DNA of 64,000 bases from DASSJM01 sp036280655 (GTDB taxonomy: Bacteria > Actinomycetota > UBA4738 > HRBIN12): NCBI GenBank assembly GCA_036280655.1, contig DASUQI010000041.1:124001-188000 (forward strand), written 5' to 3'. Numbering within the stretch: position 1 is the first letter of the stretch; each line of letters opens with the position of its first letter. This document shows, piece after piece, positions 37,275 through 46,155 of this stretch. Made by a program: the position numbers and the translations under genes. The notes beneath the pieces were generated by a model. It had not been told where the DNA came from. It saw nothing but the letters and a program-made list of their open reading frames with translations, and made no database searches.

Positions 37275-37757
37275 CTACCTGGCCGGCTGGGTTTCCTTGA
37301 GGTCGACCACCTCCGCGAGCGCGGTGCGACGAAGTTCCTCCGGCGTCGACCCGAACACCGAGTCGGGGCTCCCGGCCGCCGCCCAGACCTCGTCGAACGC
37401 CAGCAGGTCGCGGTCGAGGAACGTCCGGACGCGCTCGGGGTGGCCGAATGGCGGCGTCCCGCCGACGGCGAACCCGGTGGCGGTCCGCGCCTCCTCGGGC
37501 GTGGCCCGGCGGACCTCCCCGGCGCCCGCGAGCTCGGCCAGTCGCCCGACGTCGACCCGGTTGGCCCCGCTCGTGAGCGCGAGCAGCGGCCGATCGTCGG
37601 CCATGAACACGAGGGACTTCACGATCTGGCCGACCTCGCACCCGACCGCTCGGGCGGCGTCCTGTGCGGTCTTCGTCCCCTCCGGGAACCGGCGCACCTC
37701 GACCGGATGGCCGAGGACGCTCGCCGCCTCGAGGAACCGGTCGATCGCCCTGCTCAC
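37275..37757 (-). CDS. YbaK/EbsC aminoacyl-tRNA editing-domain protein
   Basis: The 160-residue protein is a YbaK/ProX-type deacylase domain that removes wrong amino acids from tRNA. Hallmarks are QIVKSLVFMADDRPLLALTSGANRVD (residues 44-69) and the GGTPPFGH loop near 99-106. GTG start; the -10 at 37764 gives a leaderless mRNA. It stands divergent from the DinB-like gene. Confidence 0.85.
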   Translation of the reverse strand: MSRAIDRFLEAASVLGHPVEVRRFPEGTKTAQDAARAVGCEVGQIVKSLVFMADDRPLLALTSGANRVDVGRLAELAGAGEVRRATPEEARTATGFAVGGTPPFGHPERVRTFLDRDLLAFDEVWAAAGSPDSVFGSTPEELRRTALAEVVDLKETQPAR

Positions 37758-37763
37758 GGCGGG

Positions 37764-37769
37764 ACGATA
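37764..37769 (-). promoter_or_regulatory. -10 box of ybaK-like gene, leaderless
   Basis: On the minus strand TATCGT is followed by 6 bases and GTG at 37757. Confidence 0.5.
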
Positions 37770-37811
37770 ACCGGCAGGTACGATACGCCGCGACCGAACG
37801 GAGGAGTTCGA

Positions 37812-38639
37812 GTGATCCCACGCGTCGAGATGCTCGGGACCGCGTCCGCCGAGCGCGAACGGCTCGGGCGCACGATCCAGTACGCGCCCGCCGGCGCGTG
37901 GGACAGCGACAGCGTCTGCGAGGGCTGGCGCAACCGCGACATCGTCGCGCACCTGGCCGCGCAGGAGACCGCGGCGGCACAGCTGATGATCGGCGAGCCG
38001 GCCACGGAGTTCGACGCGTTCCGCGAGGCCAACGGCGGCGAGCTCTGGGTGAACGGCTTCAACGAGTCGGCGGTCCGCGCCCGCGACGAGATCCCCGCCC
38101 GCCAGGTCGCGCGGGACTGGGGACGCGCGGCCGACGTCTTCCTCGCGGCGGCCGCGGGCCTGTCCGAGGACGAGTGGAGGACGAAGAAGGTCGACTGGGT
38201 CGCCGGCGAGATCGGCGTCCGGTACCTGGTCCAGTCGCGGGTCATCGAATGGTGGTTCCACGGCGAGGACATCCGCGAGAGCACGGGCCTCGAGGAGAAC
38301 CCGCAGCACTGGCCGATCTACCTCGCGAACGACATGGCGATCCGGATGCTCCCGTGGTCGCTCGGGCAGACCGGGCTCTCGTTCCCGGGGGCGACGCTCC
38401 AGGTGGACCTCGAGGGCGTCGGCGGCGGCCACTGGCACTGGGGGCTCTCCCCCGGCGACGCCCCGCCCGAGGACAAGAAGGCGGACGCGTTCGTGCAGGG
38501 CCGCGCGTTCGCGTTCGCCCTCGCCGCGGGACGGCGCGTGCCGGCCGACGCATTCCTCGACGACGGGAACCTCGTCGTGGGCGGCGACGAGGCGCTCGCG
38601 ATCGTGGTGCTCGAGCACCTGCGCGCGTTCGTCGAGTGA
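37812..38639 (+). CDS. maleylpyruvate isomerase/DinB-like metal-binding protein
   Basis: The 275-residue protein belongs to the mycothiol-dependent maleylpyruvate isomerase N-terminal family (DinB-like four-helix fold). VCEGWRNRDIVAHLAAQE holds the metal-binding His, and WWFHGEDIRES holds another. The C-terminal half has the sterol-carrier-like beta-sheet seen in this family. Typical roles are thiol-dependent isomerisation or detoxification. GGAGGAG lies upstream of the GTG at 37812. Confidence 0.75.
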   Translation: MIPRVEMLGTASAERERLGRTIQYAPAGAWDSDSVCEGWRNRDIVAHLAAQETAAAQLMIGEPATEFDAFREANGGELWVNGFNESAVRARDEIPARQVARDWGRAADVFLAAAAGLSEDEWRTKKVDWVAGEIGVRYLVQSRVIEWWFHGEDIRESTGLEENPQHWPIYLANDMAIRMLPWSLGQTGLSFPGATLQVDLEGVGGGHWHWGLSPGDAPPEDKKADAFVQGRAFAFALAAGRRVPADAFLDDGNLVVGGDEALAIVVLEHLRAFVE

Positions 38640-38640
38640 G

Positions 38641-39633
38641 CTAGCGCCGCACGACGAGCCGTTTGACCGGCCTCGGGACCGCCCCGAACCGGTACTTGTA
38701 CGCGTAGTCGCCCTTCAACAGGTCGAACGCGGAACAGCCCGCCTCGATCGCGATCCGGATGTCCTCGCCGACGAGCACCATCCCCGGCGAGACCGACTGG
38801 TACGTCCGGTCGAACGCCGAGTTGTACAGCGAGTACGTCCCCTCGAACCGGAACCCGATCGAGCCGGCGAGCTTGCGGTGCTCGGCCGCCTCGATGAACG
38901 TGAGGCTGAACACGCCCCGCGGCAGGAACGCCTCGCCGAGCCGGCGGAAGAAGATCTCCATCCCCGGCTGCATGAACACGCCCTTCGGCCCCTCGCTCTG
39001 CTGGTGCAGCTCGACGAACCGGTCGAGGAACGGCTCGAGCGTCTGCCCGGTGGCGAGGCAGATGTGCCAGGGCCCGACCTCGGCCTCGAGCCGGCGGGCC
39101 TTGCGCTTGATCTCGTGCCGCAACTTCGACGGCAGACGCTCGAGGTACTCCTCGTACGAGCCGGGGAGCGCGAGGTAGGGGGCGACGCCGTTCTGGTCGT
39201 CCGTCGTCTCGACCGAGAAGCTCTGCGCCGCAGCCGCCTCCGCGAGGAGCTCGAGCCACGGCTTGTCCTCCGCCAGCCCCCGCAGGTCCGCCTCGGCCCA
39301 ATCGTCGAGCCGGGCGAGCGTCGCGAAGAGCTCCTTCGCGACCGTCGCCTGCATCTCAGGGAGTGCGACGGGCCCCATGTAGTCGGTGACCTCGGTGCCG
39401 CCCAGGAACCGGATCGTCGCGTCGAACCGCTCGAACGCCACCGCGCCGACCTGCGAGCCGTCCTCCTCGGCGAACGCGAGCAGCAGGTGGTCGGGTTCGG
39501 CCGCGAACTCCTCCCAGTAGAGCTTCAGGAAGCCGGGCGTGTGGAAGAACGTGCCGGCCGGGTCGGCCGTGACGAGCGCCGACCAGTCGCGGCGGGCGAA
39601 ATCGCGCGGGTCCTGGCTGAAGACGAGGTCCAT
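38641..39633 (-). CDS. GNAT/FemAB-like acyltransferase
   Basis: The 330-residue protein has the BcsL/FemAB-like two-GNAT fold: an N-terminal FFHTPGFLKLYWEEF, central YLERLPSKLRHEIKRKARRLE and C-terminal GSIGFRFEGTYSLYNSAFDRTYQSVSPGMVL, near residues 255-285. Similar proteins are cell-wall or cellulose-biosynthesis acyltransferases and some transfer amino acids. Substrate unknown. Convergent with the DinB-like gene and followed upstream by the DUF2207 gene. Confidence 0.75.
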   Translation of the reverse strand: MDLVFSQDPRDFARRDWSALVTADPAGTFFHTPGFLKLYWEEFAAEPDHLLLAFAEEDGSQVGAVAFERFDATIRFLGGTEVTDYMGPVALPEMQATVAKELFATLARLDDWAEADLRGLAEDKPWLELLAEAAAAQSFSVETTDDQNGVAPYLALPGSYEEYLERLPSKLRHEIKRKARRLEAEVGPWHICLATGQTLEPFLDRFVELHQQSEGPKGVFMQPGMEIFFRRLGEAFLPRGVFSLTFIEAAEHRKLAGSIGFRFEGTYSLYNSAFDRTYQSVSPGMVLVGEDIRIAIEAGCSAFDLLKGDYAYKYRFGAVPRPVKRLVVRR

Positions 39634-39682
39634 CGACCGGGGCGCGAGGGCCGCCTCCGTCGGCGGCTCCTGCTCGGCGACC

Positions 39683-41503
39683 CTACCAGGAGCCTCCGCC
39701 CCCGCCGCCGCCTCCCCCGCCGGAGGAGCCGCCGCCGCCGAACCCGCTGCTGCCCGAGCCCGCCGGCGTCGAGGCGATCGTGCCGCTCGTCGTGATCGTG
39801 AACGAGTCGATGCTCTCGCCGAAGTCCGAGAACACGAACGGCCGGCTGCTCACGTACCAGGACATGTCGTCGGGGAGCTCCCCGAGAGCCTCGAACGCCT
39901 TCGCCCACTTGTCGGTCACGCCGAACACTACGGCGAAGGGAAGGAACCGCGTGAACACGTTCTCCTGCTCGGCCCACTTCGCCATGTGCTCCTCGGCCTT
40001 CTCGATCACGACCCGGAAGCCATTCACCCGGCGGGTCATCGCCGTGCCCTTCGCGGTCCGGGCCGGCATGCGCTTCGCGCCGACGAGGAGGAGGATCCCG
40101 CCGATCACGAACGGGATGCCGAGCAACCCGAGCTTCGTGAAGTACGCGAGGACGATCGTGATCCCGATGCCGGCCGCGAGCACCAGGACCCCGAACACGG
40201 TCCACGCCTGCCGGACCCGGTCGGGCCGCCGGAGGAACCACTTCCTCGAGACCATGTCCTGGTACAGGGCGTCCCTCACCGTCTGGAGCCGCTCGGCGAA
40301 CTTCTTCCGCAGGTCCGAGAGCTGCACCTCGTCGCCCTCCAGGAACAGCCCCTCGATCAGGCTTCGTTCGTACGAGAGCAGGCCGTCCGCCTCCGGCGCG
40401 GGGAGCCGACGGAACGTCCAGTCCGGCTTGCCGAGCAGCCACTTCTTGGGGATCTCCTCGATCACGAGGTGCTTCCGCACGGCGAGGTCGACGATCGTCG
40501 CGCTCACGTCGAGCGTGTTGGCCTCCTCGTCGACGAGCGTGCCGACCTGGCCCGGCCGCAGGTCACCCGGCGGCGCGAACTCGACCACCGAGGTGCCCCG
40601 CTCGAACAACGGGACGGCCTGCGTCTCGGTCTCGACCGGGCCGCCCATCACCTGGTCGACCTGCCCGCCGCGGTAGCGCACGTCACGGCCGCGTCGCCAC
40701 AGCAGGAGAACGACGCCAGCGACGATGAGCGCGAGCAGGCCGATCCCGCCCCCGACCGAGGCCGGGGTCCGGCTGAAAGCCTTGTCGAGCGACCAGCGCT
40801 CGTCGAGGATCGGCGCGGTGCTCGCGACGGTTCCGGGCGGCATGGCCACCACGACCGACAACCCGTTGAACGGCGGGAGGTTCGCATCGGCGAACACGCC
40901 CCTGCCCTTCCGGACCTCGGCGATGCCGCACTGCGCGGTCGAGCCGAACGGCCCCCGGAAGCACGCGACCCGGTTGATCCTCGCGGGGCCGACCACCACG
41001 ACGTTCGCCTCGCGGATCTGCTGCTCCCACCGGTCGCCGATCGCGTTCCAGTACAGCTCGTCGTGGGTCTCGAACCCGTTCATCGCGCCCTCGACCCGAT
41101 AGGTGATCTCATAGGTGTGGCGCCCCGTGATCTCGACGTCGGGGTCCCCGATCCGGATCACGAAGTTCCCCTGCTCCTCGCTCGTCTCGACGTCGTCGGG
41201 CGTGCCCGGCGAGGTCTCGACCGAGATCAGGTCGATCGGGTACACGCGGTCGTACTCGTCGTCGTACCGCAGCCGGTTGGGGATGTATCGGAAGATCCCG
41301 TGCCTCGGGGTGTCGCCGAACTGCTGGTCGATCGTCTCGGTCACGAGGAGGTCGCCCAACGGCTCGATCTCGATCCGGACGTCGTAGCGGGGGGTCTCCT
41401 CGAAGACGAAGTCCTGAGCCCGGGCAGGCGCGGGGACCACGGACGCCCACAGCAGGAGCGGCAGCCAGGCGATCCGAGACCCTCGGTCTATCCGATCCCT
41501 CAT
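39683..41503 (-). CDS. DUF2207 membrane protein
   Basis: The 606-residue protein has a Sec signal peptide (about 10-30), an extracellular beta-rich DUF2207 domain (about 35-215), one transmembrane helix near 242-262, a cytoplasmic region with two further TM helices near 440-485, and a C-terminal Gly-rich tail (SSGGGGGGGGGGSW). This layout is the standard DUF2207 family form; function is unknown. It overlaps the exchanger gene by one base (TGATG), so the two are coupled. Confidence 0.85.
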   Translation of the reverse strand: MRDRIDRGSRIAWLPLLLWASVVPAPARAQDFVFEETPRYDVRIEIEPLGDLLVTETIDQQFGDTPRHGIFRYIPNRLRYDDEYDRVYPIDLISVETSPGTPDDVETSEEQGNFVIRIGDPDVEITGRHTYEITYRVEGAMNGFETHDELYWNAIGDRWEQQIREANVVVVGPARINRVACFRGPFGSTAQCGIAEVRKGRGVFADANLPPFNGLSVVVAMPPGTVASTAPILDERWSLDKAFSRTPASVGGGIGLLALIVAGVVLLLWRRGRDVRYRGGQVDQVMGGPVETETQAVPLFERGTSVVEFAPPGDLRPGQVGTLVDEEANTLDVSATIVDLAVRKHLVIEEIPKKWLLGKPDWTFRRLPAPEADGLLSYERSLIEGLFLEGDEVQLSDLRKKFAERLQTVRDALYQDMVSRKWFLRRPDRVRQAWTVFGVLVLAAGIGITIVLAYFTKLGLLGIPFVIGGILLLVGAKRMPARTAKGTAMTRRVNGFRVVIEKAEEHMAKWAEQENVFTRFLPFAVVFGVTDKWAKAFEALGELPDDMSWYVSSRPFVFSDFGESIDSFTITTSGTIASTPAGSGSSGFGGGGSSGGGGGGGGGGSW

Positions 41504-42561
41504 CACAGCGTCTCCACGAAGAAGAAGGAGATGGCCATGATGACGTATGCACCGGTGAGCTGCGCGCCCTCCAGCCAGTTGCTCCGGCCGTCGCTCGAGA
41601 TCATGAAGACCAAGATCGTCGAGAGCGCCACCGCCGCCACCTCGAACGTGCTGAAGATGAAGTCCATCGGGTGCGCGACGAGCAGGCTGATGAACACGAG
41701 GGCCGGCGCGACGAACAGCGCGATCTGGGTCGAGGAGCCGATCGCGATCTCGAGCGTGACGTCCAGCTTGTTCCGGAGCGCGAACAGGACCGCCGACGAG
41801 TGCTCGGCCGCGTTGCCGATGATCGGGATCACGATCAGGCCGACGAAGAGCTCGGACAGGCCGAGGTCCTCGAGGGCCGGCTCGAGCGACCCGACGAGGA
41901 GCTCGGCCTCGAGCGCCACGAACGCCGTCGCCGCGAGGAGCACGACGATCGCCTTGGTGCGTGACCACGACGGGTGCTCCTCGGGATCCGGGGTTCGGAA
42001 CAGGTGCTCGTGGGTCACGAGCATGAACGCGAGCGCGGCGGCGTAGAGCGCGATCAGCACGGCCGCGACCGTGCCGCTCACGACCTCGCGCTCGAGCGGC
42101 GTGGCCGAGTCCTGCGTGATCGCGAACAGCGCCGGCATCAACAACGCCGTGACGGCGAGCACGAGCGAGGTCGAATGGATCGTCGCGGCACGCGCGTTGT
42201 ACGTCTGCTCCTCGTGCTTCAGGCCGCCGACGAGGAACGAGATGCCGAGCACCAGCAGCAGGTTCCCCAGGATCGAGCCCGTGAGCGACGCCTTCACGAT
42301 CTCGGTCTGGTCCTCGAGGATCAGGAAGATCGCGATGATCAACTCGGTCACGTTGCCGAACGTCGCGTTCACGAGCCCGCCGATCCTCGGCCCGGTGTGG
42401 AGCGCGAGCTGCTCGGTCGAGCGGCCGATCAGCCCGGCGAGCGGCAGGATCGCGAGCGCCGAGGTGAAGAACACGAGAAGCTCGTTGCCGCCGGCCAGCT
42501 CGAGGGCGACCGAGACCGGGACGAGCACGAGCAGCCATTCGAGCGAGGGATGCAGGCGCAC
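41503..42561 (-). CDS. Ca2+/H+ exchanger (CaCA family)
   Basis: The 352-residue protein has about 11 transmembrane helices and the two inverted repeat motifs of CaCA exchangers, FGNVTELI (GNVTE at 69-73) and IGNAAEHS in the second half. It exchanges calcium or other divalent cations for protons across the membrane. GTG start at 42561, leaderless -10 at 42568. It is divergent from the methyltransferase gene and upstream of DUF2207 in one unit. Confidence 0.9.
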   Translation of the reverse strand: MRLHPSLEWLLVLVPVSVALELAGGNELLVFFTSALAILPLAGLIGRSTEQLALHTGPRIGGLVNATFGNVTELIIAIFLILEDQTEIVKASLTGSILGNLLLVLGISFLVGGLKHEEQTYNARAATIHSTSLVLAVTALLMPALFAITQDSATPLEREVVSGTVAAVLIALYAAALAFMLVTHEHLFRTPDPEEHPSWSRTKAIVVLLAATAFVALEAELLVGSLEPALEDLGLSELFVGLIVIPIIGNAAEHSSAVLFALRNKLDVTLEIAIGSSTQIALFVAPALVFISLLVAHPMDFIFSTFEVAAVALSTILVFMISSDGRSNWLEGAQLTGAYVIMAISFFFVETL

Positions 42562-42567
42562 CGCCGA

Positions 42568-42573
42568 AGCCTA
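42568..42573 (-). promoter_or_regulatory. -10 box of cation exchanger gene, leaderless
   Basis: On the minus strand TAGGCT is followed by 6 bases and GTG at 42561. Confidence 0.5.
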
Positions 42574-42596
42574 GCCCCGGCGCTCCCGCCCGCGGG

Positions 42597-42602
42597 TACG
42601 CT
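42597..42602 (+). promoter_or_regulatory. -10 box of methyltransferase gene, leaderless
   Basis: TACGCT is followed by 6 bases and GTG at 42609. Confidence 0.5.
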
Positions 42603-42608
42603 CGGACC

Positions 42609-43346
42609 GTGGAGGCCCTGCCGCGGCTGTACCGAGACTTCGCCGAGTGGTGGCCGCTGCTCTCGGCGCCCGCGGAGTACGAGGAGGAGGCGGCCGAGTA
42701 CGCCGGTCTGATCCTCGGGGCCGTCCCCGACGCGCGCGAGGTGCTCGAGCTCGGGTCCGGCGGCGGGAACAACGCCTCTCACATGAAGGCGTCGTTCGAG
42801 CTCACGCTCGTCGACCTGTCGCCGGCGATGTTGGACGTCAGCCGGCGCCTCAACCCCGAGTGCGAGCACGTCGAGGGCGACATGCGCTCGGTCCGGCTCG
42901 GCCGGACGTTCGACGCGGTGTTCGTGCACGACGCGATCGCGTACATGACGACCGAGGAGGACCTCCGCGGGGTGTTCGCGACCGCGTTCGAGCACTGCCG
43001 GCCTGGAAGCGTGGCGCTGTTCGTGCCCGACGCGGTGACCGAGACGTTCGAGCCGGCGACCGACCACGGCGGCCACGACGGCGCAGACCGCGCCTTCCGC
43101 TACCTCGAGTGGACCTGGGACCCGGACCCGGTCGACACCACGTGCCGGATGGACCTCACTTACGTGTTCCACGAGCCCGACGGCTCCGTGCATGTCGAGC
43201 TCGACGAGCACCTGTGCGGGCTGTTCCGGCGCGCCACGTGGGTCGGGCTGATCGAGGAGGCGGGGTTCGACGTCCGGGCCGTGGGGCTCACGCACGACGA
43301 GCGGCCGGTCGGCGCCGAGGGGTTCCTGGGGATCCGGGGCGGCTAG
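42609..43346 (+). CDS. class I SAM-dependent methyltransferase
   Basis: The 245-residue protein has the SAM motif VLELGSGGGNNASHMKA (motif I near 44-60), LVDLSPAMLDVSR (motif II) and VEGDMRSVRLG, with a FEHCRPGSVALFVP segment. The unusual GSGGGNNA variant is shared by a small family of methyltransferases. The acceptor is unknown. Leaderless start. Its stop shares CTAG with sufU. Confidence 0.88.
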   Translation: MEALPRLYRDFAEWWPLLSAPAEYEEEAAEYAGLILGAVPDAREVLELGSGGGNNASHMKASFELTLVDLSPAMLDVSRRLNPECEHVEGDMRSVRLGRTFDAVFVHDAIAYMTTEEDLRGVFATAFEHCRPGSVALFVPDAVTETFEPATDHGGHDGADRAFRYLEWTWDPDPVDTTCRMDLTYVFHEPDGSVHVELDEHLCGLFRRATWVGLIEEAGFDVRAVGLTHDERPVGAEGFLGIRGG

Positions 43347-43783
43347 GTCGAGGCGCCCTGGGCCTTGCCGCCGAGCGCCTCCTGGAGCGTGTCCCACGAA
43401 AGGACCGCGCACTTCACCCGCACGGGGTACTTCACGACGCCCTTGAGCGCCACGAGCTCGCCGAACGCGTCCTCGTCCGGCTCGGTCTCTCCGGCCATCA
43501 TGCCGCGGAAGCCGCCGACGAGCTCGCCGACCTCCTCGCGGCTCTTGCCGGCCACGGCCTCCGTCATCATCGAGGCCGAGCTCTGGCTGATCGAGCACCC
43601 CTGCCCGAGGAACGTGACGTCGGTGACCTTGCCGCCCTCCTCGTGCACGTAGACCCGGATCTCGTCGCCGCAGAGCGGGTTGTGCTGCTCGGCGGACCGG
43701 TCGGCGTCCGCCATCTCGCGCTTGTTCCGCGGGTTCTTGTAGTGATCGAGGATGACCTCTTTGTAGATGTCGTCGAGCGCCAC
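43343..43783 (-). CDS. sufU: Fe-S scaffold/sulfur-transfer protein SufU
   Basis: The 146-residue protein has the IscU-like fold with the conserved cysteines Cys38 (LCGDE), Cys63 (GQGCSIS) and Cys125 (KCAVLSW) plus the insertion (about 86-105) that distinguishes SufU from IscU. SufU acts as the zinc-dependent sulfur acceptor of SufS. Last gene of the suf operon. Its stop shares CTAG with the convergent methyltransferase. Confidence 0.93.
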   Translation of the reverse strand: MALDDIYKEVILDHYKNPRNKREMADADRSAEQHNPLCGDEIRVYVHEEGGKVTDVTFLGQGCSISQSSASMMTEAVAGKSREEVGELVGGFRGMMAGETEPDEDAFGELVALKGVVKYPVRVKCAVLSWDTLQEALGGKAQGAST

Positions 43784-43792
43784 CCTGACCTC

Positions 43793-45040
43793 CTAGCCGA
43801 ACACGCCCTGGGCCTTGCCCAGCGCGTCGACGAGCGCGTCCACCTCGTCGTTCGAGTTGTACACGTAGAAACTCGCCCGCGCCGTGGCCGGCACGCCGTA
43901 CCGCCGCATCACGAGCTGGTTGCAGTGGTGCCCCGCGCGGATCGCGACGCCCTCCTCGTTCAGGATCGTCGCCAGGTCGTGCGGATGGACGTCGTGGTAC
44001 CAGAAGCTCACCGCGCCGCCGCGGACGCTCACGTCCGTCGGCCCGAACACGCGGGCGCCGGCGTCCCGCAGCCGCTCGATCGCGTAGGCGGTGATCTCCT
44101 CCTCGTGCGCGCGGACCGCGTCCATCCCGAGGCCCTCGAGGTAGTCGACCGCGGCCGCGAGCGCTACCTCCTGCGCGATGTTCATCGTCCCGGCCTCGAA
44201 CTTGTACGGCACGGCGTTCCACGTCGACCGGTCCGGGAAGACCTCCTCGATCATGTGGCCGCCGCCGAGGAACGGGTCCATCGACTCGAGCAGCTCGCGC
44301 TTCGCGTACAGGCCGCCCGAGGCCGTCGGCCCGAGCATCTTGTGGCCGCTGATCGTGAGCACGTCGCAGTCGAGCTCGGTCACGTCGACCGGGACGTGCG
44401 GCACGAGCTGCGCGCCGTCGACGAGCACGATCGCCCCGACCGCGTGCGCCGCGTCGGCGAGCCGTCGCACGGGCGGGAGCGTGCCGAGGGAGTTCGACAT
44501 CCCGGTGATCGCGAGGAGTTTGGTCTTCTCGGTCAGGAGCGATCCCAGATCGGAGAGGTCGAGGAGCCCGTCGTCGGTGATCGGCAGGTACCGCAGGACC
44601 GCGCCCGTGTCCCTCGCCGCGAGCTGCCACGGCACGATGTTGGAGTGGTGCTCCATCTCGGAGAGCAGGATCTCGTCGCCCTCCCGCAGGAACTTCCTCG
44701 CCCAGGCGTAGGCCACGAGGTTCGTCGACTCGGTCGTCCCGCGCGTGAACACGATCGTGCTCGGGTCCGGGGCGCCGATGAATCGCGCGAGCCGCGCGCG
44801 CGCCTGCTCGTACAGCTCGGTCGTCTCCTCCGCGAGCAGGTAGATCCCGCGGTGCGCGTTCGCGTTGTGCCGCCGGTAGAAGTCGGCCTCGGCGTCGATC
44901 ACCTGGTTCGGCTTCTGGGACGTCGCGGCCGAGTCCAGGTAGACGAGCGGCTTGCCCTCGACCGTCCGCTCGAGGATCGGGAAGTCCTTGCGGACGCGCG
45001 CGACGTCCAGGCCCGCCGACCGCTGCTCCGTGAGCGCCAC
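43793..45040 (-). CDS. sufS: cysteine desulfurase SufS
   Basis: The 415-residue PLP enzyme has SGHKMLGPTASGG (Lys234 binds PLP) and Cys373 in AGHHCNQLVMRR as the persulfide-carrying residue. It removes sulfur from cysteine for SufU and the SufBCD scaffold. The GTG start at 45040 is set by AGGAGGGAACC; the longer frame upstream is a shadow. Lies between sufC and sufU. Confidence 0.94.
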   Translation of the reverse strand: MALTEQRSAGLDVARVRKDFPILERTVEGKPLVYLDSAATSQKPNQVIDAEADFYRRHNANAHRGIYLLAEETTELYEQARARLARFIGAPDPSTIVFTRGTTESTNLVAYAWARKFLREGDEILLSEMEHHSNIVPWQLAARDTGAVLRYLPITDDGLLDLSDLGSLLTEKTKLLAITGMSNSLGTLPPVRRLADAAHAVGAIVLVDGAQLVPHVPVDVTELDCDVLTISGHKMLGPTASGGLYAKRELLESMDPFLGGGHMIEEVFPDRSTWNAVPYKFEAGTMNIAQEVALAAAVDYLEGLGMDAVRAHEEEITAYAIERLRDAGARVFGPTDVSVRGGAVSFWYHDVHPHDLATILNEEGVAIRAGHHCNQLVMRRYGVPATARASFYVYNSNDEVDALVDALGKAQGVFG

Positions 45041-45050
45041 CGGTTCCCTC

Positions 45051-45827
45051 CTAGCCCGTCCCGACCGACTGTCCGAGACCCAGCTCCTTGCGGATGCCCT
45101 CGTAGCCCTTCTCCTCGAGCTCGTGGGCGAGCTCCGGGCCACCGGACTTGACGATACGACCTTCGAGCATGACGTGAACGAAGTCCGGCGTGATGTAGTT
45201 GAGGATCCGTTGGTAGTGGGTGATCAGCAGGACGCCGAGGTCCGGTCCGATCAGCTGCGCCACGCCGCCGGCCACCGCCTTCAGCGAGTCGATGTCCAGG
45301 CCGGAGTCGGTCTCGTCGAGCACCGCGATCTCGGGCTCGAGCACCGCGAGCTGCAGGATCTCGTTCTTCTTCTTCTCGCCGCCCGAAAAACCCTGGTTCA
45401 CGTAGCGCTGCACCATCGCGTCCTCGACGCCGAGCAGCGTCATCTTCTCCTTCATGTGCTTGCGGAACTGCAGCGCATTGATCTCCTCGCCCTTCACGCT
45501 CTTGTAGGCGGTCCGCAGGAAGTTCACGACCGAGACCCCGGGGATCTCGACCGGGTACTGCATCGCCAGGAACAGCCCTCGCTGCGCGCGCTGGTCCGCG
45601 GTGAGCTTCGTCACGTCCTCGCCCTTGAACAGGACCTGCCCCGCCGTGAGCCTGTAGCCCGGGCGGCCCATCAGCACGTTCGCGAGCGTCGACTTGCCCG
45701 AGCCGTTCGGGCCCATCAGCGCATGCGTCTCGCCCTGCTTCACGACGAGGTCGATCCCCTTGAGGATCGGCTTGTCCTCGACCGTTGCCTCCAGTCCCTT
45801 GATCTCCAGCGTCGCCGGTTCCGCCAT
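45051..45827 (-). CDS. sufC: Fe-S assembly ATPase SufC
   Basis: The 258-residue ABC ATPase has Walker A GPNGSGKST (39-47), signature FSGGEKKKNEIL (about 149-160) and Walker B AVLDETDSGLDID. It drives the SufBCD scaffold. It lacks membrane partners, as expected for SufC. The gene is two bases from the upstream Rieske gene. Confidence 0.95.
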   Translation of the reverse strand: MAEPATLEIKGLEATVEDKPILKGIDLVVKQGETHALMGPNGSGKSTLANVLMGRPGYRLTAGQVLFKGEDVTKLTADQRAQRGLFLAMQYPVEIPGVSVVNFLRTAYKSVKGEEINALQFRKHMKEKMTLLGVEDAMVQRYVNQGFSGGEKKKNEILQLAVLEPEIAVLDETDSGLDIDSLKAVAGGVAQLIGPDLGVLLITHYQRILNYITPDFVHVMLEGRIVKSGGPELAHELEEKGYEGIRKELGLGQSVGTG

Positions 45828-45828
45828 C

Positions 45829-46155
45829 TCAGTCGCCCTCCGGTACCTCGATCATCACGTCGTCGTTCTCCACTTTCGTCGCGAACACCTCGACCGGCTG
45901 CGTGGCCGGGAGCGTCCGCGGGCTGCCCGTGTTGAGGTCGAAGGTCGAGCCGTGCTTGGGACACTCGATCGTCTCGTCGTCGACGTCCACCTCGCCCTCG
46001 TCCAGGAAGTAGTGCGCGTGCGAGCAGATCGCGTCCACCACGCGGAAGCCCTCGCCGCCGAGGTTCGTTACGGCGAAGGGCCGGTGGTCGAGCTCGAACC
46101 GCCGGACCTCCCCCTCCGGCACGTCGCCCACGCCGCAGATCCGCACGAGCGTCAT
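45829..46155 (-). CDS. Rieske-type [2Fe-2S] ferredoxin in the suf operon
   Basis: The 108-residue protein is a soluble Rieske ferredoxin: ligands Cys44/His46 (CSHAH) and Cys65/His68 (CPKHG). It resembles dioxygenase-type ferredoxins and has no disulfide pair. A Rieske or non-haem ferredoxin gene is often found between sufD and sufC in Actinobacteria. It may supply electrons to cluster assembly. It overlaps the sufD stop by four bases. Confidence 0.88.
   Translation of the reverse strand: MTLVRICGVGDVPEGEVRRFELDHRPFAVTNLGGEGFRVVDAICSHAHYFLDEGEVDVDDETIECPKHGSTFDLNTGSPRTLPATQPVEVFATKVENDDVMIEVPEGD

Noticed and set aside
39683..42772. Single 1029-residue minus-strand frame
   Set aside because: Only the part from the ATG at 41503 is protein-like (DUF2207). 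The upstream part is an out-of-frame shadow of the cation exchanger gene.
42429..44630. 733-residue minus-strand frame across sufS, sufU and the exchanger
   Set aside because: Arg/Gly-rich shadow with no domain; three well-recognised genes in other frames explain the region.
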